A DNA stretch of 64,000 nucleotides from Escallonia rubra (Eukaryota > Streptophyta > Magnoliopsida > Escalloniales > Escalloniaceae): contig JAVXUO010002005.1 of NCBI GenBank assembly GCA_033065855.1, positions 451,849 to 515,848 on the forward strand, written 5' to 3'. The notes under the pieces are model-generated. The model saw only the letters and a program-made list of their open reading frames with translations. It searched no databases and was not told the origin of the DNA. Both the position numbers and the translations under genes were made by a program. Below, piece after piece: positions 1 to 9,240 of the stretch (within the stretch, counting starts at the first letter, position 1; every line of letters starts with the position of its first letter).

Positions 1-1186
1 AATTATTTTCGAAATAGCATGAAATGTTAGACACAGACGTCTCAATATATAAGATTTTCCTGAAATTTTCAGACAAGCATAACATGATTTGGTATATTAA
101 ATAAATTGAGAACCCCTTTTTACAAATACAATTATTTAGCATTCTTCGCGGACGGGTCTTCTTTTTGCACTTGGCCAAAATCTGCTAAGAACTATCGTTA
201 AAAAATGAAGTTTGGAATCACTAAAAACCTAACCACCTATAGCGACATTTACGCTAGCTATTCCTAAATCACTGCACACACTATCACACCTTACCACACA
301 CACACAGTCTTCTCCCTCCCCTCTCTGCCGAAACGCGCACAGACCATTATCACGTAGACCCACACTCATACACATTGGGAGCCTTCAGCGGCATCTCCAT
401 GTCTCGGTTTGCTAGAAAATAGCAGGATTACGCTTTGGTCTGAGATTGGCAGCATTGTTACGCTGGAATCAGATTGTGAATTGGCGATGCAGATCTATGC
501 CCTCGAGTTTATAAACATTTTAGGCTGTCTGTTTCATGAATCACCTACTCTAAATCCCCTCATTGTAGGCTTAGGAGGAAAGAAAAAGCTCCCCTCTCGT
601 AGGCGAGTTGCAGACCTTGTAAGTCCCAAATTTTGGCTGTCATACTTAATGCTGGCGATAAAGCGAACTTGAATTAGTCCTATGAACTGGTTGGCATACT
701 TGGCGCATGGGTTGTCTGTCTCTTGGTTTCTTGTCTTGGTTCTTGGTGCATGTCCTCTTGGCTTCTCTATATTTTCAGTTAGTAACAGGAGGCAGCTGTG
801 GGCGAGAGTCTGGGTAAAGGTGACAAAACTGAGTGGCACTTCTCGTGAAATCAATTACTAAATGTTGATCATGCCCAACACCTTCGGTCTGCCACACCGA
901 GTAGTAGGAAAAACTCCAGTACCTCCACCGAGTAGTAAGAAAGCGTCTCTGTTTCGCTTCTTTGAGCGAAATCTTGCTGTTCATCATGTGCTTTTTTTAG
1001 GAAATAGTAGAAATATATACAAAGGTACAGGCCTGCAAGTGGTACAGGAGGACAAAAAGAGTAGAAGAGACCTGAGTTCCACGGGTGTCAATCTATTGGG
1101 CTCTACTAGAGACACAAACAAGAGAAGAAATAAAACAACTGCCCCAGAGCAATAGCGCGGAACCTTGAATCCCAAAGGGGGCTAGA

Positions 1187-1247
1187 GCAAGCAAAAAACA
1201 ATCGATAGAAGCAAGCAAAAAACAATCGATAGAAGCAAGCAGAAGCA
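1187..1247. repeat. 24-bp tandem repeat, two exact copies plus a partial
   Basis: The unit begins GCAAGCAAAAAACAATCG and is repeated exactly at 1187-1210 and 1211-1234. A partial third copy starts at 1235. It is probably a replication-slippage duplication with no evident function. Confidence 0.85.
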
Positions 1248-1907
1248 CCATCCGGCATATGGACAAACCACCGTTGGTGCACAAAAACCCTCTCTCGACC
1301 TGCATAGTCTGCCAGCGCATGGGCTAGGCTAAGAAACCACTATTACCTTGCGCAGAACGTACGTTATGCAGAATTTGTGGTCTCATGAACCTGTTTTCGG
1401 ATCTCACAGGCATTGGCCATATTACCACTGTGGGAATTAGTCTATGCTACCCGCAAAGCAACATCTCATGGGTGTCCTAGGTGAAGAAATAGCAACACCC
1501 TCTACATTTCTGTGAGATTTGTCCCAGCGGTGGTCGTACTGCGTTCTCATCAATAGAGCAGTGAGAATTCCATTACCTAATCATCGGTTTGTGGCCCCTT
1601 AAGTTAGCTAACCGTATATTTGTAGAGCATAAAAGAGTTCCAGACTAAGGAGGGATGTCCTAACGGAGGTTGTAATGCATACAGCTCACCAAAAGTTTGA
1701 TGGTGATAAACTAAACACCATATGAAATAATTTGTCCCATCCCCCGTGGCAGGGCTTATCTGAGTTAAGGCTAAGAAGAAGCAGACAGCGCAAAATATTT
1801 AGAGCGAGAGGGGTGGTCAGTAAGAGGCAGCAGATAGCTGAAAACAGAGCGCTGTTTCACACATCGGATTCAAGAAGAGTTGCACGAAGGAGAGAGATTA
1901 AGAGAGG

Positions 1908-1945
1908 GATAGAGGGAGAGGGAGAGGGAGAGGGAGAGGAAGAGG
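1908..1945. repeat. GAGGGA hexanucleotide microsatellite
   Basis: A purine-only stretch made of GGGAGA/GAGGGA units lies in the spacer downstream of the protease gene. It is simple sequence and creates a spurious Glu/Gly-rich reading frame. Confidence 0.8.
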
Positions 1946-2526
1946 GCTGGAGAAACAATAACCGCAACGTTTCCAGATAAGACAGAAAAAAGAACTACAA
2001 ACAAAAGGCGGAAGGGCTGAAATAGGACATGAAGGTCTTTGGCTTAATCCTACTATTTCTATATCCCGTTTAGAATGAGAATCTTACAACTTACTTGCCC
2101 TACCCATTGTTTATGTGCAGGCACAAACATATGATACTTATATAAAGAAGCAGGTACTTTTTAACCTTGAATTTGCAAGAGGAGACTATAAAACACTTTC
2201 ACGTAATGCGATATACAGATTGTCGCTATAAGGCAAACCATAAGATTAGACAGGTGATCTGCAAGCAAAAAGGAAAGAGAAACTAACTACTATAAGCTTA
2301 GATAAGAACAAAAACCCCAGGTTTGCTAGGCGGATAGATCACAAGAAAAGCCCCTCATATGCAGTTACCAAAATTCACAGAGAGAGCAGACTAGCTAGAC
2401 TATTCAGAAAAAACAATGACGCCTAAAGAGAAAAGAAAGAGAGTGATCCAAAGCCTAAATAAGGAAACTGGAACCTTTCAGCATGTCTGAATGTCGAGTA
2501 CAACTGCGAAAAGGGCGCGACAACAT

Positions 2527-3291
2527 TCAGCCGCTGATCCTAAGATCCTCAATAAGCTTCATGACTTCATCTCTCAATGTCAACTCCACGGACGCATTCA
2601 CGTGCTTCTGGAGAGCAGGGAACCAGTTTTCAGCCTTCTTCTTTGAATTGCTAGTATGCCACTGACATATGATCCTGGCAATGGCGATGACATAGAGACC
2701 ACAGTCGTAACCGTTCATCTGCTGAGGTGTAGAAGAGCTCTCTATGAAGGCAGGAGGGGTGGTGGAAGCAGCGGAGGGCTTGGATTTGTTTGCTGCTGGC
2801 TCCTTCTTCTTCTTATTGTTCCTTGCGCTGGAAGAGGATGACTTTGGCTTGGCGGAGGCAACTGCGGCGCGGCCTACAAAGGGCTTCACAGCTTCATAAA
2901 GCTTGACGGCGTGAAGATTATTAGCTCCTTCCATGCTGTCATGGTGTACAAAAGCATTCATGGACCTGTCATAAACAAGGAGGCTCCAGTGGGAGCCATC
3001 GTCGCCTCTACCAAAGTCCTCATTATCGTTAACGCTAAAGATAATGACTCTCTTGCTACAGAAATCCATAGGAGCGACATTCTGATTATCAAGGTCTTGG
3101 GTATGGGTAAGCCAGAAGGACAAGGATGGTGGAACCAGCAGAATGTCATCGCAATCAAACGATGAAGCAAGATACTGGAAATAGAATCCTATAATCTGGT
3201 CGTTCAAATAACAGGGTCCCCTCAAAATATCCAGATCAGAATTCCTTAAAACAATATCTTTGTACTCCAAAACCCTGGCGTCATCAGCCAT
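2527..3291 (-). CDS. DEN1: NEDD8-specific cysteine protease (DEN1/NEDP1/SENP8-like)
   Basis: Single-exon gene of 254 aa in the Ulp1 (C48) peptidase family. Family members of this subgroup process the NEDD8/RUB precursor and remove NEDD8 from non-cullin substrates in cytosol and nucleus. The catalytic triad is readable: His101 in GSHWSLLVYD, Asp118 in HHDSMEG and Cys197 in YDCGLYV, with a Gln at 190-191 as the likely oxyanion residue. The N-terminal LNDQIIGFYFQYL (29-41) is the usual start of the fold. The start at 3291 gives a normal N-terminus (MADDARVLEYKD). One oddity is the Ala/Ser/Lys-rich low-complexity linker at about 142-188, between the Asp and Cys boxes. From memory it makes the Asp-Cys spacing about 35 residues longer than in the human enzyme. 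Assignment to DEN1 rather than another Ulp1 subfamily rests on the short length and motif context. Confidence 0.93.
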   Translation of the reverse strand: MADDARVLEYKDIVLRNSDLDILRGPCYLNDQIIGFYFQYLASSFDCDDILLVPPSLSFWLTHTQDLDNQNVAPMDFCSKRVIIFSVNDNEDFGRGDDGSHWSLLVYDRSMNAFVHHDSMEGANNLHAVKLYEAVKPFVGRAAVASAKPKSSSSSARNNKKKKEPAANKSKPSAASTTPPAFIESSSTPQQMNGYDCGLYVIAIARIICQWHTSNSKKKAENWFPALQKHVNASVELTLRDEVMKLIEDLRISG

Positions 3292-3716
3292 GGCAGGACA
3301 AAAATCTCGAACCCTTGCAGTCGACTTACAAATTGAATAGTAGTATCAGATGGAAAACAAGACACGGTTTGTGAGGGGTGGGAATTCAACTTACCTATTC
3401 AATGCCCAGTGGCCAATTTATTCAGCATTACGCCGGATTAAGGGGATTTATGTACTGCTCCACGGAATCCTCTCTGCATTTGGATTCCTTTCCTCTTTCT
3501 TTTTCCTTTCCTTTTTTACCACCTAATTTTTTGGACCCCTCGGATAAAAAGTAAGAAATTTCAAATCCTTTCACCGAAAAAGCTTTTTAAAACCATTAAG
3601 ATTTTTTTTTTCAAAAGTCTCTTGGGATTCATGCTGTAGGTAATTTTGTAAGGTGGGTATAATGGGTAACTTCATTATATTGTCTATGTGTATGTATAGG
3701 GATCTGATCTACATCT
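3292..3716. other. Upstream region of the protease gene, no other feature
   Basis: Divergence side of the minus-strand protease gene; it should hold its 5' UTR and promoter. I see no convincing TATA box. The T-rich stretch near 3480-3615 shares short sequences (TTTCACCGAAAAAGC, TAAAACCAT) with 5388-5430, so part of it belongs to the repeat family found on the other side of the MULE. Confidence 0.4.
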
Positions 3717-3725
3717 ATTACTGGA

Positions 3726-4960
3726 TGATTAATTTTACGGTACACCCCATACTTAGGGATCAGTTGCACCCAGCACCCCAGTGTTTTAAAATTAGCACCC
3801 AGTACCAAAAATTCAAAAAACTTGACTTCCATCACCAAATGACGGTCAAAATGCTTGTTGACCAGACGTCTGTTAGTTTTTCAGGGGCAAAATGATCATT
3901 TGCCCGTAAAAGCTTAACTGCCAGTGGGGATGACCCTACACAGAGCAACCAGCCAATCATTGTTGCTGGAGTAGCAATCAACTCCTTCTTTGATCACTAG
4001 CGGGCTAGCCATGCCAACCAAGGTTAGCCACCAAAGAGCCCTACCAGCGTTCAACGTCATCACCGTAGAAAATGCCCATGGGCCCACTACCATGGGATTC
4101 TCATGGAAAGTTCGCCGTAGAGTTTCACCACCGCGGTGCCACCAAAAAAAAAAGAGTACCAGACGGGAGCGGTGCCGCCGGATCCACAACCACCAGTTGA
4201 CCCACCATCGCCAGTAAACAACCCAACAGTAATTTTTCTGTAATTCCAACAACCAAATTAAGACGTACTTTTGATTGGAATAACCACGGCGATTAGCGCA
4301 GCGTCAATCGGCGCCATCACCACCACGACTGGCAATAGCGCTAGTCGGCGCATCACCACCACTACTGCTCGACGTTTGCAACGAGACTACAACTGTCGCA
4401 CCAAAAATCACTCCATACACCGCCGGTGACAAAACTTATTAAACATCATCGCCATCGTTTTGCCCAGGTGAATGCCACACAGCCTCCACTTTCCTGTCCG
4501 AATATGTGCCACCACCACCAAAGCTCTACCTTTCAACTCTGGGTTTCATCGTTGCCGAGGGAGCCACCACAATGACGAAGATTAGCAAGTAGAAGAGGGT
4601 GATAACCACGAAGTCAGAATCCACGGTGACGGCTTGCGGAGAGAGAAGATAGGGCTGTTGGAGGGAAAGACCATTTGGGGATCGATGGGATCGAGGGTGT
4701 TTTGTTACAAGTCCGAGGATGGGTTTGGGTAACATGGGAATTAGGGATTTTGATGTGTTCATATGGAAAGAGAATTAACAGGCAAACATACGTGTTTGCC
4801 CCTTTAAAATGAACAGACGTGTGGTCAAAGTGCTTCTTGACCGTCATCTAGTGTTAAAAACCAAGATTTTCAAAATTTTGGTGCTGGGTGCCAAAATTAG
4901 AACCATGAGGTGCTGGGTACAACTGACCTCTAAGTATGGAGTGTAGCGTAAAATTAATCC
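3726..4960. mobile_element. Non-autonomous Mutator-like element (Pack-MULE) with captured ATL-type fragment
   Basis: 1235-bp element bounded by long terminal inverted repeats of about 190 bp (about 3726-3906 and 4778-4960). The left end reads TGATTAATTTTACGGTACA and the right end, reverse-complemented, GGATTAATTTTACGCTACA. A perfect 9-bp target duplication, ATTACTGGA, flanks it at 3717-3725 and 4961-4969; 9 bp is diagnostic for MULEs. No transposase is inside. On the minus strand at about 4545-4640 the interior encodes PQAVTVDSDFVVI followed by a hydrophobic stretch, matching PQAVAVESDFVVI and the TM segment of ATL RING-H2 proteins. This indicates capture of a host gene fragment. Confidence 0.9.
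4545..4645 (-). pseudogene. ATL RING-H2 gene fragment inside the MULE
   Basis: The minus-strand translation contains QAVTVDSDFVVI, the conserved block just before the transmembrane helix of ATL80-type proteins, then a Leu/Val/Ile-rich stretch corresponding to the helix. The DNA around 4600-4635 aligns with 38276-38312 of the ATL80-like gene here: 27 of 31 bases by eye over the core starting CCACGAAGTC. No RING domain follows. This is a captured fragment, not a functional gene. The donor could be the gene in this window or a paralogue. Confidence 0.7.
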
Positions 4961-4969
4961 ATTACTGGA

Positions 4970-6714
4970 ATTTGTTATACTTTTCAACTCCTACCTAATC
5001 GTCTATGTGTACTCTTGGACGGTCTAGATCTGCTTTATCTTTTTTTCTCCTCGCCTAATCTCCCTTCGTTGGATCAGTTAGCAAATATGAGTATTATGCA
5101 CCTCCCCATCCCAAATTGTCCCCCCTGTCCCTTAACGACCTAGTAACTCATCTAACCACCCATCTTAGAGGCGGTTAGAGGAGTTACTCCCCAATTAAGT
5201 TGCCACCAACCCGTCTTCTAACTTTTTTTTCCATTTCATCCTCCCTTGACCCCTAATCGAGACCAACTGCTCTACCTCCATTTTTATTGTCCTCAAGCTT
5301 CTTCCCGTTAGAAGATTGGTGGATGATCGCTAGAAAATTGTTGAAAATTACTCCCCCGCCCCTTTACCCATTTCTCTCGTCATCCTTTCATCGAAAAAGC
5401 CTTTCACCGAATAAGCTTCTTAAAACCATCCCAAACTGTCCCCCTTGTTCCCTAACTGCCTAGTAACTCATCTAACCACCCATCTTAGAAGCGGTTAGAC
5501 GACCTACTCCTTAATTAAGTCCCCACCAATCTGCCTTTTTACACATTGCTTTCTAACTCTTTTTACCTCTTCTAACTTCATCCTCCTTTGACCCTTAATG
5601 GAGACCAATTGCTCCACTTCCATTTTTAATGTCCTCAGGCTTCTTCCTGTTAGAAGATCGGTGGATGATCGTTAGAAAACCATTAAAAATTACTCCCCCA
5701 CCCTTACCCATTTCTCTCATCACCCTAATCGAGACCACCCCGACCTCTTTTTTTTCCCACCTAAAGCTTCTCCTCACTAGAAGATCGACGGTTGAGCATT
5801 AAACATCGATGGATATCCAAAAATTACTCCATCAAAGCTTATAATCCAGAAATTTTAAGTTACTGAAACCTAATTTATGATATTTCATTTTATTGTTAGG
5901 GTCTTATCGATAAACTCACTTTTAAAACGCAATGCGTATGCTTGAATTTATTGTAGATTCTTGAATTAGGGCTTTTTAGGGTATTAAAATCAATGTTTTT
6001 TATGTTTATAAAATTAGAGCTTTTTTATGCCTTTTTTAAGGCTTCAAAATAAGGACTTTTTCGGTGTTTCAAAATTAGGTTTTTTTAGAGCTTCAAAATA
6101 AGGGCTTTTTTTCGTTCAAGGGTTAGAAGTTTTTTTAAATTGTTACAGATTTGGTTTTAGTGATGTAATAGAGATTGAAAAATATGGATTTTATAGCTTG
6201 TTAGGCTTCTTTTGGGTTACATTTATTTTCCTCACTTCTTTCGCATGTTGTAAGATGAGAATTGCAAATGAGTTTGATTAATAGTTACATTAATGTTTAG
6301 GATTTATATTTTATTTGATTGTGGTGATTTGTCACATTAATTATTTTCAACACCAAATTAAGAGCTTCAGATTGGTTAAAATTAAGGAGTTCAACCCCAA
6401 ACCTTATAATTTATCGGTCCTTTATGACAACGCTGACCATGTTGTTGTAGCGAACCGCCTTGAAAAAATTCCCCGAAGGAGAATTTTAGGGAGTCGCCAT
6501 CTTATTTCGTGTGGTCACTAAATATTTTTAATGACTTTTTTTCAGCGTAGATTCTCAGAAGTACTTTTGCAACGACACTAAATAAAAGTCACTGAAATTT
6601 TTTAACGACAATTAACTGTCGCTATATGGGAGGTTGTAGTTATCTTCTTACAACCTATGTAGCAGTCAAAATTTTTTCTTTTAAAATCTCCTTTATCCTA
6701 ACATCTAGGGATAT
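4970..6714. other. T-rich spacer with a three-fold duplicated unit
   Basis: No coding potential. The first part is a tandem duplication (5106-5393 and 5426-5718, with a partial third copy to about 5800). The rest is T-rich sequence with several short repeats of AGGGCTTTTT/TTCAAAATAAGG near 5960-6110. The stretch 6545-6670 contains short inverted words (CGACACT, CTGTCGCTA) reminiscent of subterminal repeats of a CACTA or other DNA element, but no ends can be defined. Confidence 0.5.
5106..5800. repeat. Roughly 320-bp tandem duplication, two copies and a partial third
   Basis: Copy 1 begins CCATCCCAAATTGTCCCCCC at 5106 and copy 2 begins CCATCCCAAACTGTCCCCCT at 5426, a period of 320 bp. Both run through AGAAGAT(T/C)GGTGGATGATCG to the CCCATTTCTCTCGTCAT-like end. 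A shorter third copy of the CTAATCGAGACC... segment follows at about 5722-5800. Moderate divergence shows it is not recent. Confidence 0.85.
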
Positions 6715-6717
6715 GAT

Positions 6718-6725
6718 TAGTCATG

Positions 6726-6774
<49 letters not shown>

Positions 6775-6778
6775 GACT
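6718..6778. repeat. (TA)n microsatellite inside a perfect short palindrome
   Basis: About 19 TA units (6731-6768) are flanked by AGTCATGTTTT on the left and AAAACATGACT on the right, so the whole can fold as one long AT-rich cruciform. Confidence 0.85.
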
Positions 6779-6859
6779 TTTGCTTAATTCCGACGTTTAC
6801 TTCTTATTATTTGAAATTCAAGACTTTTGAACTCTCTGTAGAGGTTACTTTGACAACAT

Positions 6860-7560
6860 CTAGCTCAATTTTTTTTTTTTGGGTAAAATTCAAGAACTTC
6901 ATTGACAAATAATAGATTCTACAAATAAAGGTAATTTTGTAGTTCACCTCTAAACCCCGTCATGTGGATGCATTGCACACGTAACCACATGCATTCGCAT
7001 TGGAGTCATAAGAAGACTCACAGGACAAATGATCTGCAGAAAATATAAAGAAAACATATTGGCTTTAGAAAGACTATTTAATTGGTAGGCTAGACATTCA
7101 AGTTCAAGGCTCCCCAGATAGGCCGCGAGGGCTGGCAAAGCTGCGCAGACAAGGCGACAACGAACAAGGCCGGCAGTCGACAATCCGTGTCGAGGTCCAA
7201 GTCAAGGGTTTGATGTCAAAAGTCCAAATGTGTTTATCTCACTAGAATTCCAGAGAGAATAGGTTTTTAGAGAGAGAAAGTGAAAATGTCAGAATGAGAT
7301 CCCTTTAATGAGCTCCAGAGTCCACTATTTATAGGCAAAAATGTGCCTGTGTCATTAGCCGACATGTGTCGTCCCCTGGGAGTGACACGTCACCAGGGGG
7401 TCCCAAGGTACCGATTCTCCGTTGGACTGTCGGTCCCCGTATTCGTGCTGCCCTGCCCTTGCAGTATCTCTCTGCCTGTCTGAGAAGACTGACCATACCG
7501 CGGTAGCATGATCAGAGTAAGCCCGTTGCCCCAGCCACCGGTCCAAGCCCTTACTGAATC
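6860..7560 (-). other. Putative LTR-like or promoter fragment next to the inverted-repeat element
   Basis: Read on the minus strand this stretch has a TATA box (GCCTATAAATAGTGG near 7330-7344), followed by a leader-like C/T-rich region and then GC-rich sequence (about 7100-7190). This is the layout of a plant retrotransposon LTR or a TE promoter. The TATAAATAGTG core is the same as in the arms of the neighbouring element. No terminal TG/CA pair or target duplication could be fixed, and no coding sequence is recognised. Confidence 0.3.
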
Positions 7561-7797
7561 CCACGAGGTGCGTCAAGAGACTCGCATAGAATCTGACAGC
7601 GGTGAGGGTTGCCCCTGTATCCAACTACCAGGCAGACTAGGGGCGGTGCCCTCTAAGAACCTGCTCCCGTCCCGGAGTGACCCGGGGGTCATTGTCTTGG
7701 TGGTGTCGACGATCAACGATAACATGAGCAGATATGATTCCAGCTCAGTGCTCAGAGTCACGCAAGTCAAACCAAGCAGCGATAGCTTCGTGGTAAT

Positions 7798-8290
7798 GAG
7801 CCCATCTCGGTGCGAGGGGTCCTCGTGCCGAAGCACTACGAGTGAAGCCCCCCGTGATTGTGACGGCGATGGCTTTCTGGTAATGAGCCCATCCCGTGGC
7901 GACGATGACTTTAAAGTAGTGAGTCCATCCCGCTGCGAGGGGTCCTCGTGCCGGAGCCCCCCGTGATTATGACGGCGATGGCTTTAAGGTAATGAGCCCA
8001 TCCCGTGGCGGCGATGATTTTATGGTAACGAGTCCATCCCGCTGCGAGGGGTCCTCGTGCTGGAGCCCCCGTGATTGTGACGGCGATGGCTTTAAGGTAA
8101 TGAGCCCATCCCGTGGCGGCGATGACTTTGTGGTAACGAGTCCATCCCGCTGTGAGCGGTCCTCGTACCGAAGCCCCCGTAATTATGATGGCGATGGCTT
8201 TAAGGTAATGAGCCCATCCCGTGGCGGCGATGACTTTGTGGTAATGAGTCCATCTCGCTACGAGGAGTCCTCGTGCCAGAGCACTACGAG
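7798..8290 (+). repeat. About 110-bp GC-rich minisatellite in the left arm, five copies
   Basis: Each unit contains GAGTCCATCCCGCTGCGAGG, GTCCTCGTGCCG, GACGGCGATGGCTTTAAGG and TGGCGGCGATGACTTT. Copies of the first box start near 7798, 7921, 8030, 8140 and 8246. The right arm carries about three equivalents in inverted orientation at 15800-16070. The open frames across this region follow from the repeat and I do not regard them as genes. Confidence 0.85.
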
Positions 8291-8547
8291 CGGAGCCCCT
8301 TTGGAAACATGTAACATAATTGTGGCGCGTGGGCGCGAGACGAGTGTTAAAGAGCGTGCATGTGATAGTTTTCGTGGAGACAGTACCCAGATGACAATGC
8401 ACGGCCACGAGTGACTGTTGTCGCGACAACGACGCGCGGGCGACAACGAGCGTCGTGCGACCACTGGTGGTGAGTGAGCACTGTAGAGAGTGCGTTGAGT
8501 AAGATGCCAGAAGGGGTCAGCAGCCGCCCCCCCCCCCCAAGACAAGG

Positions 8548-8645
8548 ACGGCCGACCCCTCCTTAAATAGGGTGGCCGACCCCTTCTTTAAGGAGGTGGC
8601 CGGACCTCTTCTTAGGGAGGTGGCCGACCCCCTCGAGGGATTTGC
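8548..8645 (+). repeat. 30-bp GGTGGCCGACCCC minisatellite, contracted copy (left arm)
   Basis: Three units of the type GGTGGCCGACCCCTTCTTTA. The same array in the right arm has about ten units, so the array has changed length since the arms were identical. Confidence 0.8.
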
Positions 8646-9124
8646 GTTCTTTCAAGCAACTATAGTGACAGACAACCTGATTGCCTGTGAATGTTCGAAG
8701 GGAGATGTACTTTGACTTGCTGATGGCGTTGAATAATTGACTGGCGAATTGGTGATGTGTCGCGCAAAATAGGTCCCTTAGCGGGCCCTGGGGTACGATC
8801 CGAATAGGTTAGGAACATAAGCCCCCTGCATGTGGTGTGCGCGGAGAGGCAACCAGAGCCGGCGCCGCACGCATAAATGGTGTAGCTTGCGATCGGGTAG
8901 CGTGCACTTTGTAAAATAACGAATAAGAAATTGTAATGCAAATTTGGCTAGCGATAATTGTGAATTATGAGGAAAAAAGTTATGACGATTTTGCTTAGTG
9001 GAAATGCAGCGAGCCAAAAGAAATTAAGCGCGAAAAGGTTTAATCGTTTGAAAAATAGAGCTGTTGGGTTTTGGCGGGAAAAAAATTTGGTTTGAATTTG
9101 AATAGGTGGTTGAGATTGAAAGAT

Positions 9125-9240
9125 GGCCCACCCCAATAAATAGTGAAGGAGGGAAGGGATTTTTGCAAGAATCCTTATTTACAAACTTTATTCAAAAGAG
9201 AGAGGATAGAAAATAGAGAAAAACGAGATGGTGAGAGAAG
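9125..9240 (+). promoter_or_regulatory. Inward-facing promoter in the left arm
   Basis: CACCCCAATAAATAGTGAAG at about 9130-9149 is the counterpart of the TATA box in the right arm, with one change in the TATA core (CAATAAATA instead of CTATAAATA). It points rightwards into the interior, antisense to the PMD gene. The weakened TATA suggests the left promoter may be less active. Confidence 0.5.

Larger units (their letters stand above)
1..2480. other. Gene-free spacer, no recognised coding sequence
   Basis: No reading frame here resembles a family I know. Open frames are at most about 100 codons and overlap on both strands, as expected by chance. Visible structure is limited to a 24-bp tandem duplication at 1187-1234 and a GAGGGA hexanucleotide run near 1911-1945. 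The part closest to 2527 (roughly 2000-2526) probably includes the 3' UTR of the minus-strand protease gene, but I see no decisive polyadenylation signal. Confidence 0.5.

Noticed and set aside
190..270. CACTA-like subterminal words near 190-270, 6540-6670 and 49240-49290
   Set aside because: Only short matches (GCGACATTTACGC, CACTAAA, CGACAGAAG) without a pair of CACTA ends or 3-bp target duplications.
7508..8414. Long open frames on both strands in the left arm minisatellite
   Set aside because: They follow the repeat unit, exist in several frames at once and have no recognisable domain, so they are treated as repeat artefacts.
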